The translations under genes were made by a program, and so were the position numbers. DNA of 22,945 bases from Ectocarpus siliculosus (lineage: Eukaryota; Sar; Phaeophyceae; Ectocarpales; Ectocarpaceae), in contig FN649751.1 in NCBI GenBank assembly GCA_000310025.1, positions 1,573,622 through 1,596,566 on the forward strand. Reading direction: 5' to 3'. How positions within the stretch are numbered: the first letter of the stretch is position 1; each line of letters starts with the position of its first letter. This document shows positions 1-10,575 of this stretch, one piece after another. Under the pieces are notes generated by a model that worked only from the letters and a program-made list of their open reading frames with translations, had not been told where the DNA came from and did not search any database.

Positions 1-970
1 CCTTCGCCTTCCGCTTCTTCTTGGCGTTCTTCTGATTTGCCTGCTCGTCTCCCCCGCCCGGCTTTCTACTTCGCCTCTATCGCCCTCGCCTCCTGTCGCC
101 TTACCTTCTCTGTTCCTATCATGTTCGCGACGCAAACCCTCCATCCAACCTTCCTTACGTAGTTCGACAGCTTCTCGATGTCAACCCCCAAGCACTCTTG
201 GCTGTCTCCCTTGGTCAATTTCACCCGGAAGTGTTCATGCTCTCTGCCTACTTCTCCCCTTGCTAGGCAATGCAGTCCCTCCGTGTCACACCAGTTCTTG
301 AACTCTATCCTCGTCATGTCCCTTGGAATTCCAAACAGCAGCAGCTCCAACCTGTCTCCCTGCCACAGTTTCTGCTTCCATCCTCCCGGCTTCTTCACCA
401 TCCTCATGATCTCTACAGCAACTGGACCTCGGCCACTTGTTTTTCGTGTTTTTTCAGGAAGGTATACGGAATACTCGGCCTTCCCAATCCGAGTGTCCGG
501 TGGGGGTTGTGGTTCCTTTCAGTTCTTTTGCCGGCTCACCGACGCTAAATAGCGCCTCCAACATGGGCTCGTAGTCTAGATCCAAGTTCACACCTCCTGG
601 CACAAGTACCCCAGTCTTGTGCCGGGAATTCGCCCGGGGGGGGGGTGTATTTACATTTCTCAAAGGAAACGGGGCGGTCTACTGTAGTTTCTTTAGGCAA
701 TCTTACCTCAAGGACTTGAGCCTTTGCAGCCCGGTCGATCTCAGCCTGCACCAGTTCGGCCAACTCCGTGAGTTGCTGCTTCTTCGCGGCTTGCTTCGAT
801 GCTTCCTCGTCGACAATAGGGTCTTCGCTCTTCGTGGCACAAGCACGAGCGGCAGCAACGTCATGCGGCGGTAGTGCAGCAGTAGTTATGCACGTCCACT
901 TATCGATGCGCACGTGCACACGTATCATTACCGTATTGAAGTGTTGACCAAGTTTTGGTTGATTCTTCAC
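1..970 (-). pseudogene. Decayed ORF, probably from a mobile element (runs off the left edge)
   Basis: Read on the minus strand, consecutive open stretches follow one another in different frames: about 970 to 640 (starts MKNQPKLGQHF, then a charged Ala/Lys/Glu/Gln helix-like part), about 663 to 454 (contains LDLDYEPMLEALFSVGEPAK), about 510 to 66 (contains LELLLFGIPRDMTRIEFKNW) and about 75 to 1 (basic tail KNAKKKRKAK). Each step is a shift of the same sense (+1). The first falls at a ten-G run at 636-645. The third segment has a beta-alpha-beta look like small RNA-binding modules, and the basic tail would suit a nucleic-acid-binding protein. That fits an ORF1/gag-like protein of a retroelement, but I do not recognise the family. 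Alternatives are a spliced host gene, or sequence errors in homopolymers. The mobile-element reading is inference. Confidence 0.35.
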
Positions 971-2222
971 GAGAATATCAACCGGGTGTCAGAAGCCTAG
1001 CCACATACGTGTAGCGCGAGTGCTTGGGTCTTATAAGGCATCGCACTCTATACCGGCACCTGCAGAACTTTTGTTCCCTTCACAACGGTCTGCTTGCTCT
1101 CACAAATCGAACACTGCGTTATTTCAAGGAGTACTTCGCTCTGCCTACCTCTTCGCTAGCTTGGTTAGGTCCTGCGCCCTCTGCACGTGCCGAAGCCGTC
1201 GCCTTTTCCCCGACGACCATGATACGCCGTCGATCGCCATCACCAATATTGGGGTCATTGATCAAACGCTGGTTGCTTTCCCTTCGCTTGCCTACCCCAC
1301 CTTCACTCCCCCTTTGGGCTGTTTTCATATTTTGCGGCTGTTGTTGTTGCCGCAGCTGCAAGGGTTTTCGAGGAGTCATGGCATCGATGGTGCTGCAGTT
1401 GTTGTTCTCTCCGGCGGTCGCGTCGCTGCTTGCATTTATATTTCGAGCTTTGGTGTTTTCCTCCGGAGGCAATCCCCGGACCACGCCCTTTCCTCTGTCG
1501 CCCACACCCCGTTCGTCGTCGAGGCCAACCGAACGCCTAGAGCGCCGCGCTCCCATCCGGCTGGAAGCGGCCGGCGGCATCTACACGATAGATCGATCCT
1601 GCTGGTGTGTGAACAGCAGGGTGAGTCAGGTCAACACGTTGTTGTTTCCCTTGGTGTATTGGTCTCCTCTCCTGTTTTTCATGTGAAGGTGCACCACGTG
1701 CCATACAAGCGACCCGGTGCCTGCAGCAGCCCACGCGAAGCTCGCCTTTCAAAAGCTCCTACAAGTAAGCGCATGCCTGGTGCGCGCATGTCTACTGTCT
1801 CTACGTCGGGCAGCCGCCGGTCTCGTCTTCACTGCTGACCCCCCCCCCCTCTTGGAACTGTACGGGACGAAGCATAAAGAGGCGGCAAAGGGTCCAGCAC
1901 GACACCCAGAACGGTGCAAGAAAGGGCTTTTTTCCGCGCGGCCCGCCGTGGCGGGGCCGGACTGGGCTGGAAAGGTGGACATGAAGCTCTCTCGCGGTGT
2001 GCCTCTTTGACGCGACCCTTTGGTCGAAACGTCGGAAAACTCGTTTTTCGGTTACATTGTACATAGACAGAGAAATACATGCCTCGAAAACCTTCCTACT
2101 GAACACCTCCTCTCACCGGGAGCGCGCCACGCGGCGAATGATGCACGCATACATATGTGCTACAGCTTTCCTGGTCGGGGACCCAGGCCACGCGCACAAC
2201 ACGCACGCACCACGTCGAGACC
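971..2222. other. Region upstream of the translocator gene; no firm gene
   Basis: This 1.25 kb separates the decayed ORF from the translocator start codon. It is poor in stop codons in several frames on both strands, so its long open frames (for example 272 codons on the plus strand from 1020) are not good evidence of coding. The only stretch with gene-like signals is the candidate exon at 1378-1620, listed separately. A run of ten C lies near 1840-1850. The region should contain the promoter and 5' UTR of the gene starting at 2223, but I see no clear core promoter element. Confidence 0.5.
1378..1620 (+). other. Candidate first exon (81 codons), possible alternative N-terminus
   Basis: An ATG at 1378 in good context (G at -3, G at +4) opens 81 codons beginning MASMVLQLLFSPAVASLLAF, a hydrophobic leader that could be a signal peptide or membrane anchor. 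A Ser/Arg/Pro-rich stretch follows. The frame ends exactly in phase 0 at AGG|GTGAGT, a near-perfect 5' splice site. The first exon of the translocator (2223-2591) also ends in AGG|GTGAGT in phase 0, so either exon could be joined in frame to the exon at 5083. That makes this a possible alternative first exon, or the start of a separate small gene. I see no homology in the peptide, and chance cannot be excluded. Confidence 0.25.
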
Positions 2223-2591
2223 ATGCACCACAGAATACAACTGCTTCGCTTCGCGGCTGCCGCCCTGGTGCTCGGCAGCTACAGCAGACGATCGAGCGCG
2301 TGTGCTCATGCTCCTTCAAAAAATGCTTGGCATGCCAAACGGCCGCGAGCTCATTTGGCACAGCAGCAGCAGCAGCAGCTGCAGCTGCAAGGGCGAGAAG
2401 GATCCCGAGGCTTGCGCAGCGCCAGCTCTCAGGATCTCCGGGCGAAGGGTCCTCCGGTACCTTGGCTGGCGTCGGTGGCAGGCCTTCGCGGTGGCGGATT
2501 AACGTCGGCCGAACAAGCAGTTATATGTAGTTCGAGAGGGGGAGGAGGACGGACGGTGGCCGTGACCTCGAGCCTCCGCAGGTCGCTCAGG
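2223..2591 (+). other. Presequence-encoding first exon: signal peptide plus plastid transit-like region
   Basis: The start codon has A at -3. Residues 1-31 comprise a basic start, a hydrophobic core (LLRFAAAALVLG) and a small-residue end SSACAHAP. This resembles the heterokont plastid signal-peptide/transit-peptide junction, whose usual form is ASAFAP with Phe after the cleavage site; here His takes that place. Residues 32-87 are rich in Ser, Arg, Gln and Ala with almost no acidic residues, as in transit peptides, and include a polyglutamine run coded by CAG repeats. An LRGGG motif at 88-92 resembles one I recall near the mature start of some heterokont plastid membrane proteins. The exon ends AGG|GTGAGT in phase 0. 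Inference: the product crosses the ER-derived membrane and goes to a plastid envelope. Confidence 0.6.
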
Positions 2592-5500
2592 GTGAGTCTT
2601 GGCAGTAGCAGCATATCACAACGGAACCTTCTCTCTTATGGCACGACGTCATCGATGATATATCAGTGATAGATCGGCAACCTCCAGGGAGGGTTGATGG
2701 GTGGCTGACCCGCCGCCGCGCAAACGCGGCAGCGTTCGGGATGGCGCGGTCAAGTACGACAGAAATTCGACCGTATGTGTACGTTCTGATACAACTTCAT
2801 GTTGAGATAAACATGAACGGTAACCTGAAAGCTGCTGGCACTGCACTACATAATCGACCTGGCCACGTCAATGTCATGCTTGTTGTGTTGTTCTCTGGGG
2901 CAGCGGATAGACAGCAGTGCTGGCAGGACGCAACCCAGCCGATTCTTGTGTTCGCCTATCAATGAAACCTTTATTGGTGGATGGGAAGTAAAATTAAAAG
3001 TCGACAGGAGCTTTGTCCGAAACGCATGCACAAACTCGTATCTTTTCAAATCAACGCCGCCCTTTTGTGATACCACAGCAGCAGTGAATGTACGCGGTCG
3101 CTGCGTTCCCCAGCCAAAGGCCAAAGCCACAACGCGAAAAGTAATTCCACCGCCTAAGTTGGAGTGCCAGTCAATCTCACCACTGTCACGGCCAAGACCC
3201 ATCTTCCTGAAACACCAAAACTCCGATACACCAAATGCTGCTTGTTAGCTAGCTGCTTGTAGGATTAAGGAATAATATAAACACACACAGAAAGACTACC
3301 CATTCGAGATATACCCACAGTCGAACGGGATGTGGTGGAGCCTTTTCAGTGAGTGGAGGGAAACCGGCTGGGTACTGGACTTATTTCGAGTCTTTTTATG
3401 TCTATACACTGATGCTTTATACCAGTGATCCCAGCTGGTGCTAAGTACAAAAACATCTGTCTGTATAGGTAACTTACATTTTACAATACATCCCCTGTAG
3501 TTCTCTACTGGGTCAACGACAAAATATCGGGGAGAAACCCTCCGTTGTGTCGTGTATTGTAAAATGTAACCTTCACAGGGGACACGGCGCAGTGTCTATT
3601 GACAGCTTGCTGGTTTATTAAACATACTAGGAATAAGGAATAATATTGTAAAATTCATGGAAGGTGGAACAAAATCTACAGCAGTACATCACCAGCCCTA
3701 CATCACTCGTTTTTTAAATCTACAGGTTTTTGAATTTCACGGACAGTAGGTGTTTCCCGCCGTTTTTTTGAATTTACAAATCGTTTTTGATCCTTTGGGG
3801 TAACGTATCAGGGATGTTTATACAGCAGTAGATGAGAATGGTATACCTGGTGCATGGTAGGTAGGGCATACCATTCAGGTTGTATCATGTTAGCTTGTTT
3901 CTTGTTATGTTGGGTGTTGGTAAACACCATCAGTAGAGCATGGAAAGTTTCCAAATGATATACATCTTATGTGGTGGTTGTTGTCAAATTCCCTGGTGTT
4001 CCTCAACGCGGTTTGTCGAGATATCTTGTCGCAACCATGTCGTAATCACGTCGTAGGATGTCTTCTTTTTCAACATCAAAACCTTCTTCTTTTTTTTTCT
4101 TAATATGACACAACGAAACCATCTCTAAATTTATCATAGAAAAGAGTCTGAGACAGATTAGCAATGGATTCGTAGCGTCAGAAAGTACCTGTATGTCTAC
4201 GATTTCCCAGACAGCATATAGGGACATCTCCCCTGCGGGTAACAGGCTCAACAAGACAGTTTGGTAGCTGTCTTGTGTGTCTCATATATGTTATGTTGGG
4301 AAGGTGCAGATGATATGTGTTAGGTACTGGTCGGGCGTTTTGTGTGTGGCACCCTTTTAGTCGTAGGGCATGCAATCTCCCTCAGTTCACAAACGTATTT
4401 TCAATGTGGTACGCGTATGTACCGGGTATTTGGGTATGTATATGTGTGGATACATTTCGGAGTATGTGCGGACACACGGGCGTGGTCTCACCATTCCTTA
4501 ATTCTTTTTCAACATCAAAACCAAACCAACGGCCTATTGCGTGTTGCTGGTTATTGTTGTAGTTGTAGTTGTTGTTGTTGTTGTCTTGACAATCAAAACG
4601 CTTCCGGTCTCCTGCACAGTACCTTCAAACACCCGTACCGGTCCAAGTGAAGGGTCACAGGCCATCTTCCCAAGGAAGGGTAGAATACACCCTCAAGAAT
4701 CAAAGAGAACAAGCAAGGGACCCAGAAAATGGAACACATCACGATAACAGGACCTACGATACCATAAAATAAAAATAATCAACCTACGATACCATAAAAT
4801 AAAAATGATCAAGATTATTTGGCCCCTGACAACGGTCAGATGTCACCGGCAACATGTCGGGTGAAGGAGATGTAGGAGATGCGTCAGTAGAGCCCATCGC
4901 GCCGGCTCGGCACGCGATGCCAGAGCAAATACGTCAAAGATTCACTACTACAATCAAGACAGAACATGGCGAAGTTCCATCCGTGTACATACATAAGCAA
5001 GCGCTTCCTTCGTTGCGGATTCTCTTGATTGATGGTGCCCCGGCTCCCCAACCCCCGCGCCCCCCAACCCCCCCCCTCGCAGATATGCGGGCTGTTCGGC
5101 CTCTCCTACCTGTGCTCGATGCTGTTCAACATCAACAACAAGCGGGCCCTGATGCTGGTGCCGTTGCCTTGGACCTTCGCGGCGCTGAACCTGTCGATTG
5201 GGTCCGTGATCGCGCTGCTCTCGTGGTCGATCAAGGTCGCTCCCTGGCCCCGGATCACCCGGCAGGTACATGGCAGGCGTGGTTTTGCTGTCTGCTGTAG
5301 GGGGGGGAGGGGGGGGAGTTGTAGATAGGAGATGGGCGTGGTTTTGTTGTCTGCTGTAATCGGTGAGGGTTGTAGAAAGGAGAGGAAATAGGGTCAATTA
5401 AGACGGCTTTCCCCCTACCATAGGGTCACACGGAGGGTGTGCGTTGTTTCTGTAGTCTGCTGGGGAGGGTTGCAGAGAGGAGAGCAGAGGAGGAAAGGTC

Positions 5501-8083
5501 AATTGAGACGGCGTTCCCCTTGGCCTAGGATAAGCCGGCCGGTGTGCGTGGTTTGTGGTCTGCCGAAGAAAGTGTAGGCGGGGATATAGCGGAGAGGAGG
5601 AAGAGGAATTGAGACAGCTATCCCTTCCGGATGCCTTTCTATTTGTCCATGGAAGCAAGCTAGAGCAGTAGATGACCTCACGCTGCCGTATGAAATGTGT
5701 GACCACCGGGCGTGGGTGTTGTGTGTGTGTGTGGTATCGTCCCATGCGGGTGTGTCATCTCTTGGTCTTGTACAGCAGACTGCTTGGTGCCTCAACTCAA
5801 ACCTCCCCTCCTCCCTTCGGCTCCCTCCACCTTCGTGTGTGTTTTTCTTTCGCCTTCTCGCCTCGCCCCCCCCCCTCCCCCCGGAACGAAAGGACTTGGC
5901 CGTGCTTGTCCCCATGGGCTTCCTGCATGCCGTATCCCACCTTACCGTAGTCCTCGGCCTCGGCGCCGGAGCGGTGTCGTTCCTGCAGACCGTCAAGGCT
6001 GCGGAGGCGTGCTTCACGGCGCTCCTGTCGTACCTCTTTCTGGGACAGGTGAGAGAGAGAGCCAACGAAACGAACGGGGGCGAACAAACAGAAAAATGGC
6101 GGCTTGGGATCCGTCCCGCAGCCGTGTAGCACGGGCGGCACACCCATGGTTTTGCTTTTGCTCCGTTGGGGAGGGAGGTTCATGGAAATTTTGAGGGGGG
6201 GGTACTGCTGTCGCAGGCTGTTTTTTGTGGCCAGCTGTTTCTTGTTTTTCTCCGTTTTTGTTTTTCACCCTGAGTTCTTTTCATCCAATAATTACTCTCG
6301 TTTCCCACGTTTTCTGGAAGGGCGTTGGTGCCCAACGGCGGCGACATGCGCGAGGGTGTTTATTTCCTCTACCTCTATTTTTGCGGCATATGCCTAACGC
6401 ACTGCTGTTTGTCTCTGTCTCTCTCTCCTCCTTCCTCCTCCTCTCTCGTGACGTGCTTGCTGCACCGTGCTCCCTGCGGTGGTCAGACGATGCCCTTGCC
6501 CGTGTACCTAACGCTGCTGCCCGTGGTCGCTGGCGTCGCGCTCACTTGCTGCGGCCAAGGGCTGAGGTTCAGGTGCGTGTTGGTGGCGCACGTATTGTCG
6601 CCGATGCGGGGTGTCTAGTGACTTGCGTTGGCATGCCGCTCGCGGCAACGTCTGATTCCACGCTCCCGCCCAGTTTTGTTGTTGCGAACGGCCGGTTGTC
6701 ATCCTTTGCATGTTTTGATAGTCGAACGAATTTTTCCCTTGTGCTCGTTCGTAGCAGTGACGAACGGTCCACACAATAGCCATCGCGTTCCCCGTCTAGC
6801 GGTGGCATCAGAATGACACCTTTCATCCACTTAGTAGCATGTATCTCGCGAAAACTCTACGAGGACGCGCTGCAAAGAGTAACCTTCATCCGCCTTGTGG
6901 TGTTGGTGACCTTCGTTAGGCGGGAGGGGAACACGAATCGGGCCCGACTCGTTTTGCGACGCACTCGTGACTAGATTAGGCGAAAGACAAGACCGGATCA
7001 GAGCCAACTTTGTGTTGCTACACGCTCGTTGACGGCCTTGTCTGCAACGCGACACGCACACGAAACCTTTGCCTTACGCCGTCCATTCCAGAACAGCGCC
7101 CACTAACAACAACAACAACAACAACTGCTGCAGGCCGTATGCATAGTAGGGTACACCCCAACCGACCCCCCCCCCCCCCCGCGCTCCGCCCCCGAAATGG
7201 TCTCGCACTCCGGAGCTGGGTGGGTCTTCTGTCGGCCCTCGTATCCCACCTCCCAAACGCCATGGGGAACGTGCTGATTGTCAAGAACATCGGCCCCGCC
7301 GCCGCCGCCGCCGGCCGCCGCCGCAGCAGCCTCAAGACGGAAGCCTCGCCGCCCCGATCCTCAAGCGCCTCCTTCCTCCGGCCTACCGCCGCCAACACCG
7401 CCGCGGACCCCTCCTTCTTGAGCAACCCTGTGGCCAGGAGCGCGTCGGCCCTCGCCAACACGCGCGCCGGGGGGGAAGCGACCACCAGGAGAAGGCGGGA
7501 GAGCGGGCTCGCGAGCCTCGCGCGCGGGGACACCTACCGCCTCCTCACGGTCGTCGGGGCGGCGCTGATCATCCCCGCCGCCGCGTACATGGAGCGCGAC
7601 TCCTGGCCGAGGCTGTGGCGAGCGGCGATGGACGCGACCGCCGCCCTCGTTGGGCGGACAACCTCCGCCGACGGCTCGCCTCCTCTCCTGGGGGAAGCTC
7701 TGCTGAGCGCGGCGGGGTCCGGTGGGGACTCGGCGGCGGCCGCGGGGGGGAGGGTTTCCGCGGTTGCGGAGGCGGCGGTGGAGGCGGCGGCGAGGGGGCA
7801 GTGGGCGGAGGCGTTCCGGCGGGCGGTGCTTGCCGGGGTCTCGTTCAACCTGTTCTACGACCTGACGTTCAGGCTGCTGGGGCAGCTGCACCCGGTGACA
7901 CACGCCGTGGGGAACACCATCAAGAGGATCGTGGTCATCGCCGCCGGAGCCTTCGCCTTCGGGGGGGATCTGGGCGGCGCTCGCGGCGTCTTGGGGTCGG
8001 CGCTCGCGGTCATCGGGGTCTTGGGGTACAGCCTGTCGAAGGCGCGGTGTAAGACGACGACGGGTAGCGGCTGCACCGGTTGA
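2223..8083 (+). CDS. Plastid triose-phosphate/phosphate translocator family protein (five exons)
   Basis: Exons by splice signals and phase: 2223-2591, 5083-5265, 5893-6048, 6487-6572, 7216-8083 (stop TGA); predicted protein about 553 aa. Introns are GT-AG, phases 0, 0, 0, 2. Family marks in order: FNINNKRALMLVPLPWTF (about residues 138-155); AVSFLQTVKAAEACF (211-225), matching the family VSF-x3-VKA-x-E motif; PLPVYLTLLPVVAGVAL (239-255); WVGLLSALVSHL (266-277); and LHPVTHAVGNTIKRIVVI (489-506), with the Lys501-Arg502 pair that binds substrate phosphate in characterised members. Such proteins are plastid-membrane antiporters that exchange phosphorylated C3, C5 or C6 compounds for inorganic phosphate. 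Which substrate this one carries cannot be told. Odd points: Gln replaces the usual His in VSFTHxxKA; E-A replaces E-P after the KA; and insertions lie at about 290-369 and within 394-463. The third exon's acceptor (GAAAG|GAC) is weak but sits behind a strong C-rich tract. Confidence 0.88.
3474..3569. repeat. 17-bp perfect inverted repeat (fold-back) in intron 1
   Basis: TTACATTTTACAATACA at 3474-3490 is the exact reverse complement of 3553-3569, with a 62-bp loop. A second complementary pair, CCCCTGT at 3492-3498 and ACAGGGG at 3575-3581, lies close by but not in nested order. It could be a relic of a small fold-back or MITE-like element. Confidence 0.75.
4063..4522. repeat. 21-bp direct repeat pair in intron 1
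   Basis: The same 21 bases (starting TTCTTTTTCAACATC) occur at 4063-4083 and 4502-4522, 439 bp apart. On the minus strand both copies read GFDVEKE in an open frame, which hints at a duplicated piece of a former coding sequence. The function is unknown. Confidence 0.7.
4752..4811. repeat. 30-bp tandem repeat, two copies
   Basis: The unit starts ACCTACGATACCATAAAATA and repeats from 4752 and from 4782 with one base difference. It lies at the right-hand end of the A+T-rich part of intron 1. Confidence 0.85.
5275..5636. repeat. Diverged ~105-bp minisatellite, about 3.5 copies, in intron 2
   Basis: Copies begin near 5275 (partial, 58 bp), 5333, 5438 and 5542. Each starts with a GCGTGGTTTTG-like block, then a CTGC(T/C)G block, a GAGAGGA block and finally GTCAATTRAGACGGC and a CCCC-rich end. 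The array starts only nine bases inside the intron, so it abuts the 5' splice site of exon 5083-5265. Confidence 0.75.
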
Positions 8084-9454
8084 GTGCCGGCGTTGCAGGG
8101 GGTTGTAATTTTTGAGAGCTGAGGACTAGTCATGCATATACATAGAGAAAGTAGGGAGTTTCGCCTTATTTTTCAAGTGGTGTTCGTGTCCATAGAAGGA
8201 GGTAGGGGTGGGGTGGGGGGGGGAGTGGAGTGGTGACCCCGACACGAGCTGTATTTTTTGGTGGTTGTTTTTTTTGGTTGGAAGATGTAGTATACGCGCC
8301 CGGAGTCCCTCTCCCCGTGCATTTAGATTCGCCGTATGTACAACGGTATGATGGTCGACGGACGCTATGTACAGCGTAGAAGAAAACGAGCCACAGCTGC
8401 TCTACCCGTAGGGTCGTGTTGCAAGGTTTTGGCGAATCTAGGTGTTTCTGTGTGTGTGTTTTCCCGCTTTTTCAGGGTCCCCCCTTCGCTCTGGGGGCCG
8501 CACGCTTTGCAGACACCCACCTTTCAAAGATACCATTGGCACCCACCATGATTATCCACCATAATTGTTAACCCGTTGTGGATGTTATAGTATAAATCAT
8601 GCTTGTATCATTGGTACCAATTTTAAGTATTTTTCTTTTGTTTCTGTGTTGTGTCCAAAAAGTCATGGAGGTTTCGAACCGCTGCTCACCGTCCTCCCCT
8701 CACTCTCACGACGACGGTGTTAAGACATTTTCCCGCAAGTCGTGGTCGTATTCACGCGACTTCACCTCGAACGCTGTGTGTAGGCCCAGAAGTCGTCTTA
8801 TCGGGGGCTCAAATGTACTTGGTGGTGTCGTGGCGTTTTTCTCACTGCTACAGCTGTTCCAGTTGATGAGCAGGGTGGTGACGTACGACATGACGAGGAT
8901 GGGTTATTTTCTTTAAATAGCGGGGCATTGGCGGGCAAATTTCTGTTTTTAAGGGGGTTAAGTGTCGCTCTTGGATGCGGAGGGAAGTTCGAGCCGAGGG
9001 GTAGCCCACGTTTTTGACAAGCGCAGCCAGCTTGCTCTGCACACAGTACAGGGGGGGAAAGGGTAAAAGGTTCTTCTTGTTTTCTCTTGAGGCATGGCCC
9101 CTGCTCGTCTAAGATTACAAGCAAACGGGTATGGTATTATAGAGGCTGCAGGGATTTGAGAGAAGAAGCACGGGCAGCAATTAAGCTAAGGTTTTGGTGT
9201 GTTCCCGTGTATGTCGTGGATGGGTGCGCTTTCGGAGGCGGTTACGGGATATATAGAGGCCAGAACTGTAAGATATGTTTATGAAGACGACGACAAGAAC
9301 AACAACAGCACGCAGTATGAGCAGCAACAGGGATCGGATACAGCAGCACACGATCGCGCACGACAGCCCTCCAGAAAATTGTGTTGCCCGGAGTCGATAC
9401 GGTTTGTTTGAGAAGCTCTCGCGAGGTCTTGGGGGCGGCTCGATGGAAGCGCCC

Positions 9455-9640
9455 ACCCTCCTCCTGGTGCAAGGCTCGACGACCAAACGTAGGAGACTTC
9501 ATGCACATTCGTCCGGATGGATTTTGATTCCACGGCAGCAAGCAGCAGCAATCGTTTTGTCACTGGTCGGCTCGTTGCAGGCACCCTCCCTCCTGGTACC
9601 TCCTGGTACCTACAACGCTCGACGACCAAGACGTACGTAC
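9455..9640. repeat. Imperfect duplicated block in the intergenic region
   Basis: A segment with CACCCTCCTCCTGGT, then GCTCGACGACCAA and ACGTA starts near 9454. It recurs from about 9582, there with the extra duplication CCTCCTGGTACCTCCTGGTACC at 9589-9610. The spacing is roughly 125 bp. Confidence 0.6.
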
Positions 9641-10518
9641 AGATTTACTGCACGGGTGACCCTTCCGGAAAACATGGTGTTTGCGTTTGTTTGCCATCCC
9701 TTCGTTTCTGGACGCAAAAAACGCAGTGTTGTTACGCCTTTCTCTGTGTTTGGTGTGTGGACGAACCAGCCAGGGTTAAACCCCGGGAGTTTGGGCGGGG
9801 GCGTTTTTCCTCCACCTTCCGCACACTGCTCTGCCTTCATGTAGCCCCTGGCTTGCCGCCATCGCCGTCTACATAGATAGATAGCTCGTACGGATGAGTA
9901 TTTGATCTAGTCGCCGCACACCGCACGGCAGCAAATAACCGCGGCAAGTTGTTCCCGGCTGATTGTGTGAGCCCAGCAACCTGCACTATAGACTACCTGT
10001 GTAGGGGTCGTGCAGAGGTCCGATCCTGAGCGTCCTCCGGGGGGTGTCCCACTCGAATCGGTTGAAAATGAAACGCCCGAGGGAACAAAATGCTCACCAT
10101 ATACCGTTCAGAAGGCGGCATATTTTCTTTCTCTCTACGTTGTAACGCCGGGATTGGCCGCGGCTCGTGTCCGGTGAGATTCGCACGCGATGCAAAGTAC
10201 AGCAAGCAGTAGCTGTCGTCAATGGTACTTTTCAACCAAATCTAGAACAAACAAAATTTGGAAGCCGGCGGGCAGGTGCAGGTGCCCAAAACGTTCCCGT
10301 TGTTCAACCTCACTACTACTGTAGATCTACGTGCGTCGACCAACCGCCAAACCTACCTATGTACCAACACGAACAAATGGACCTTCCCACACGGAATCCA
10401 GGGCACCCTCAGCACCGTTTCCAACGCATCCCACCACGTACGTCCAAACTACAACAACAAACCGTCCCTTCACCATACAACGCCAAGACAAACAAAGCCA
10501 CCACAACCGCCAAGAACC

Positions 10519-10575
10519 GGGGGGGGGGGCACCACAAACATCAATATGGGTGGGGGTGGGGGTGGGGGGGGGGAC
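10519..10575 (+). other. G-rich tract with quadruplex potential
   Basis: Several runs of four to ten G separated by single T or short loops lie on the plus strand, about 55-110 bp past the stop codon of the CCDC43-like gene (read as C-rich in that transcript). The run pattern meets the usual G-quadruplex rule. Any biological role is unknown. Confidence 0.5.

Larger units (their letters stand above)
2592..5082 (+). other. Long first intron of the translocator gene, with an A+T-richer repeat-bearing interior
   Basis: This 2491-nt intron starts GTGAGT and ends in a C-rich tract then CGCAG. Its first ~600 nt and last ~250 nt resemble the rest of the window, while roughly 3250-4810 is visibly richer in A and T. 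That interior contains a 17-bp inverted repeat, a 21-bp direct repeat and a two-copy 30-bp tandem repeat (listed separately), which suggests an old insertion. Small open frames inside it (for example minus strand 4254-4003, ending in DILRRDYDMVATRYLDKPR) look faintly protein-like, but I recognise none of them. I found no clear terminal inverted repeats or target-site duplication. Confidence 0.6.

Noticed and set aside
1020-1838. 272-codon plus-strand open frame upstream of the translocator
   Set aside because: Long open frames overlap here in several frames on both strands, the translation has no domain, and it runs through a good GTGAGT donor. Only the part 1378-1620 has gene-like signals.
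5499-6143. 214-codon minus-strand open frame
   Set aside because: It is antisense to translocator exon 5893-6048 and the neighbouring minisatellite, with low-complexity composition; a shadow frame.
8640-8700. GGTTTCGAACC resembling a tRNA T-arm
   Set aside because: No A-box or cloverleaf can be formed with the upstream sequence.
9275-9844. 189-codon plus-strand open frame in the intergenic region
   Set aside because: No motif, no supporting splice or start context, and it includes a duplicated simple block.
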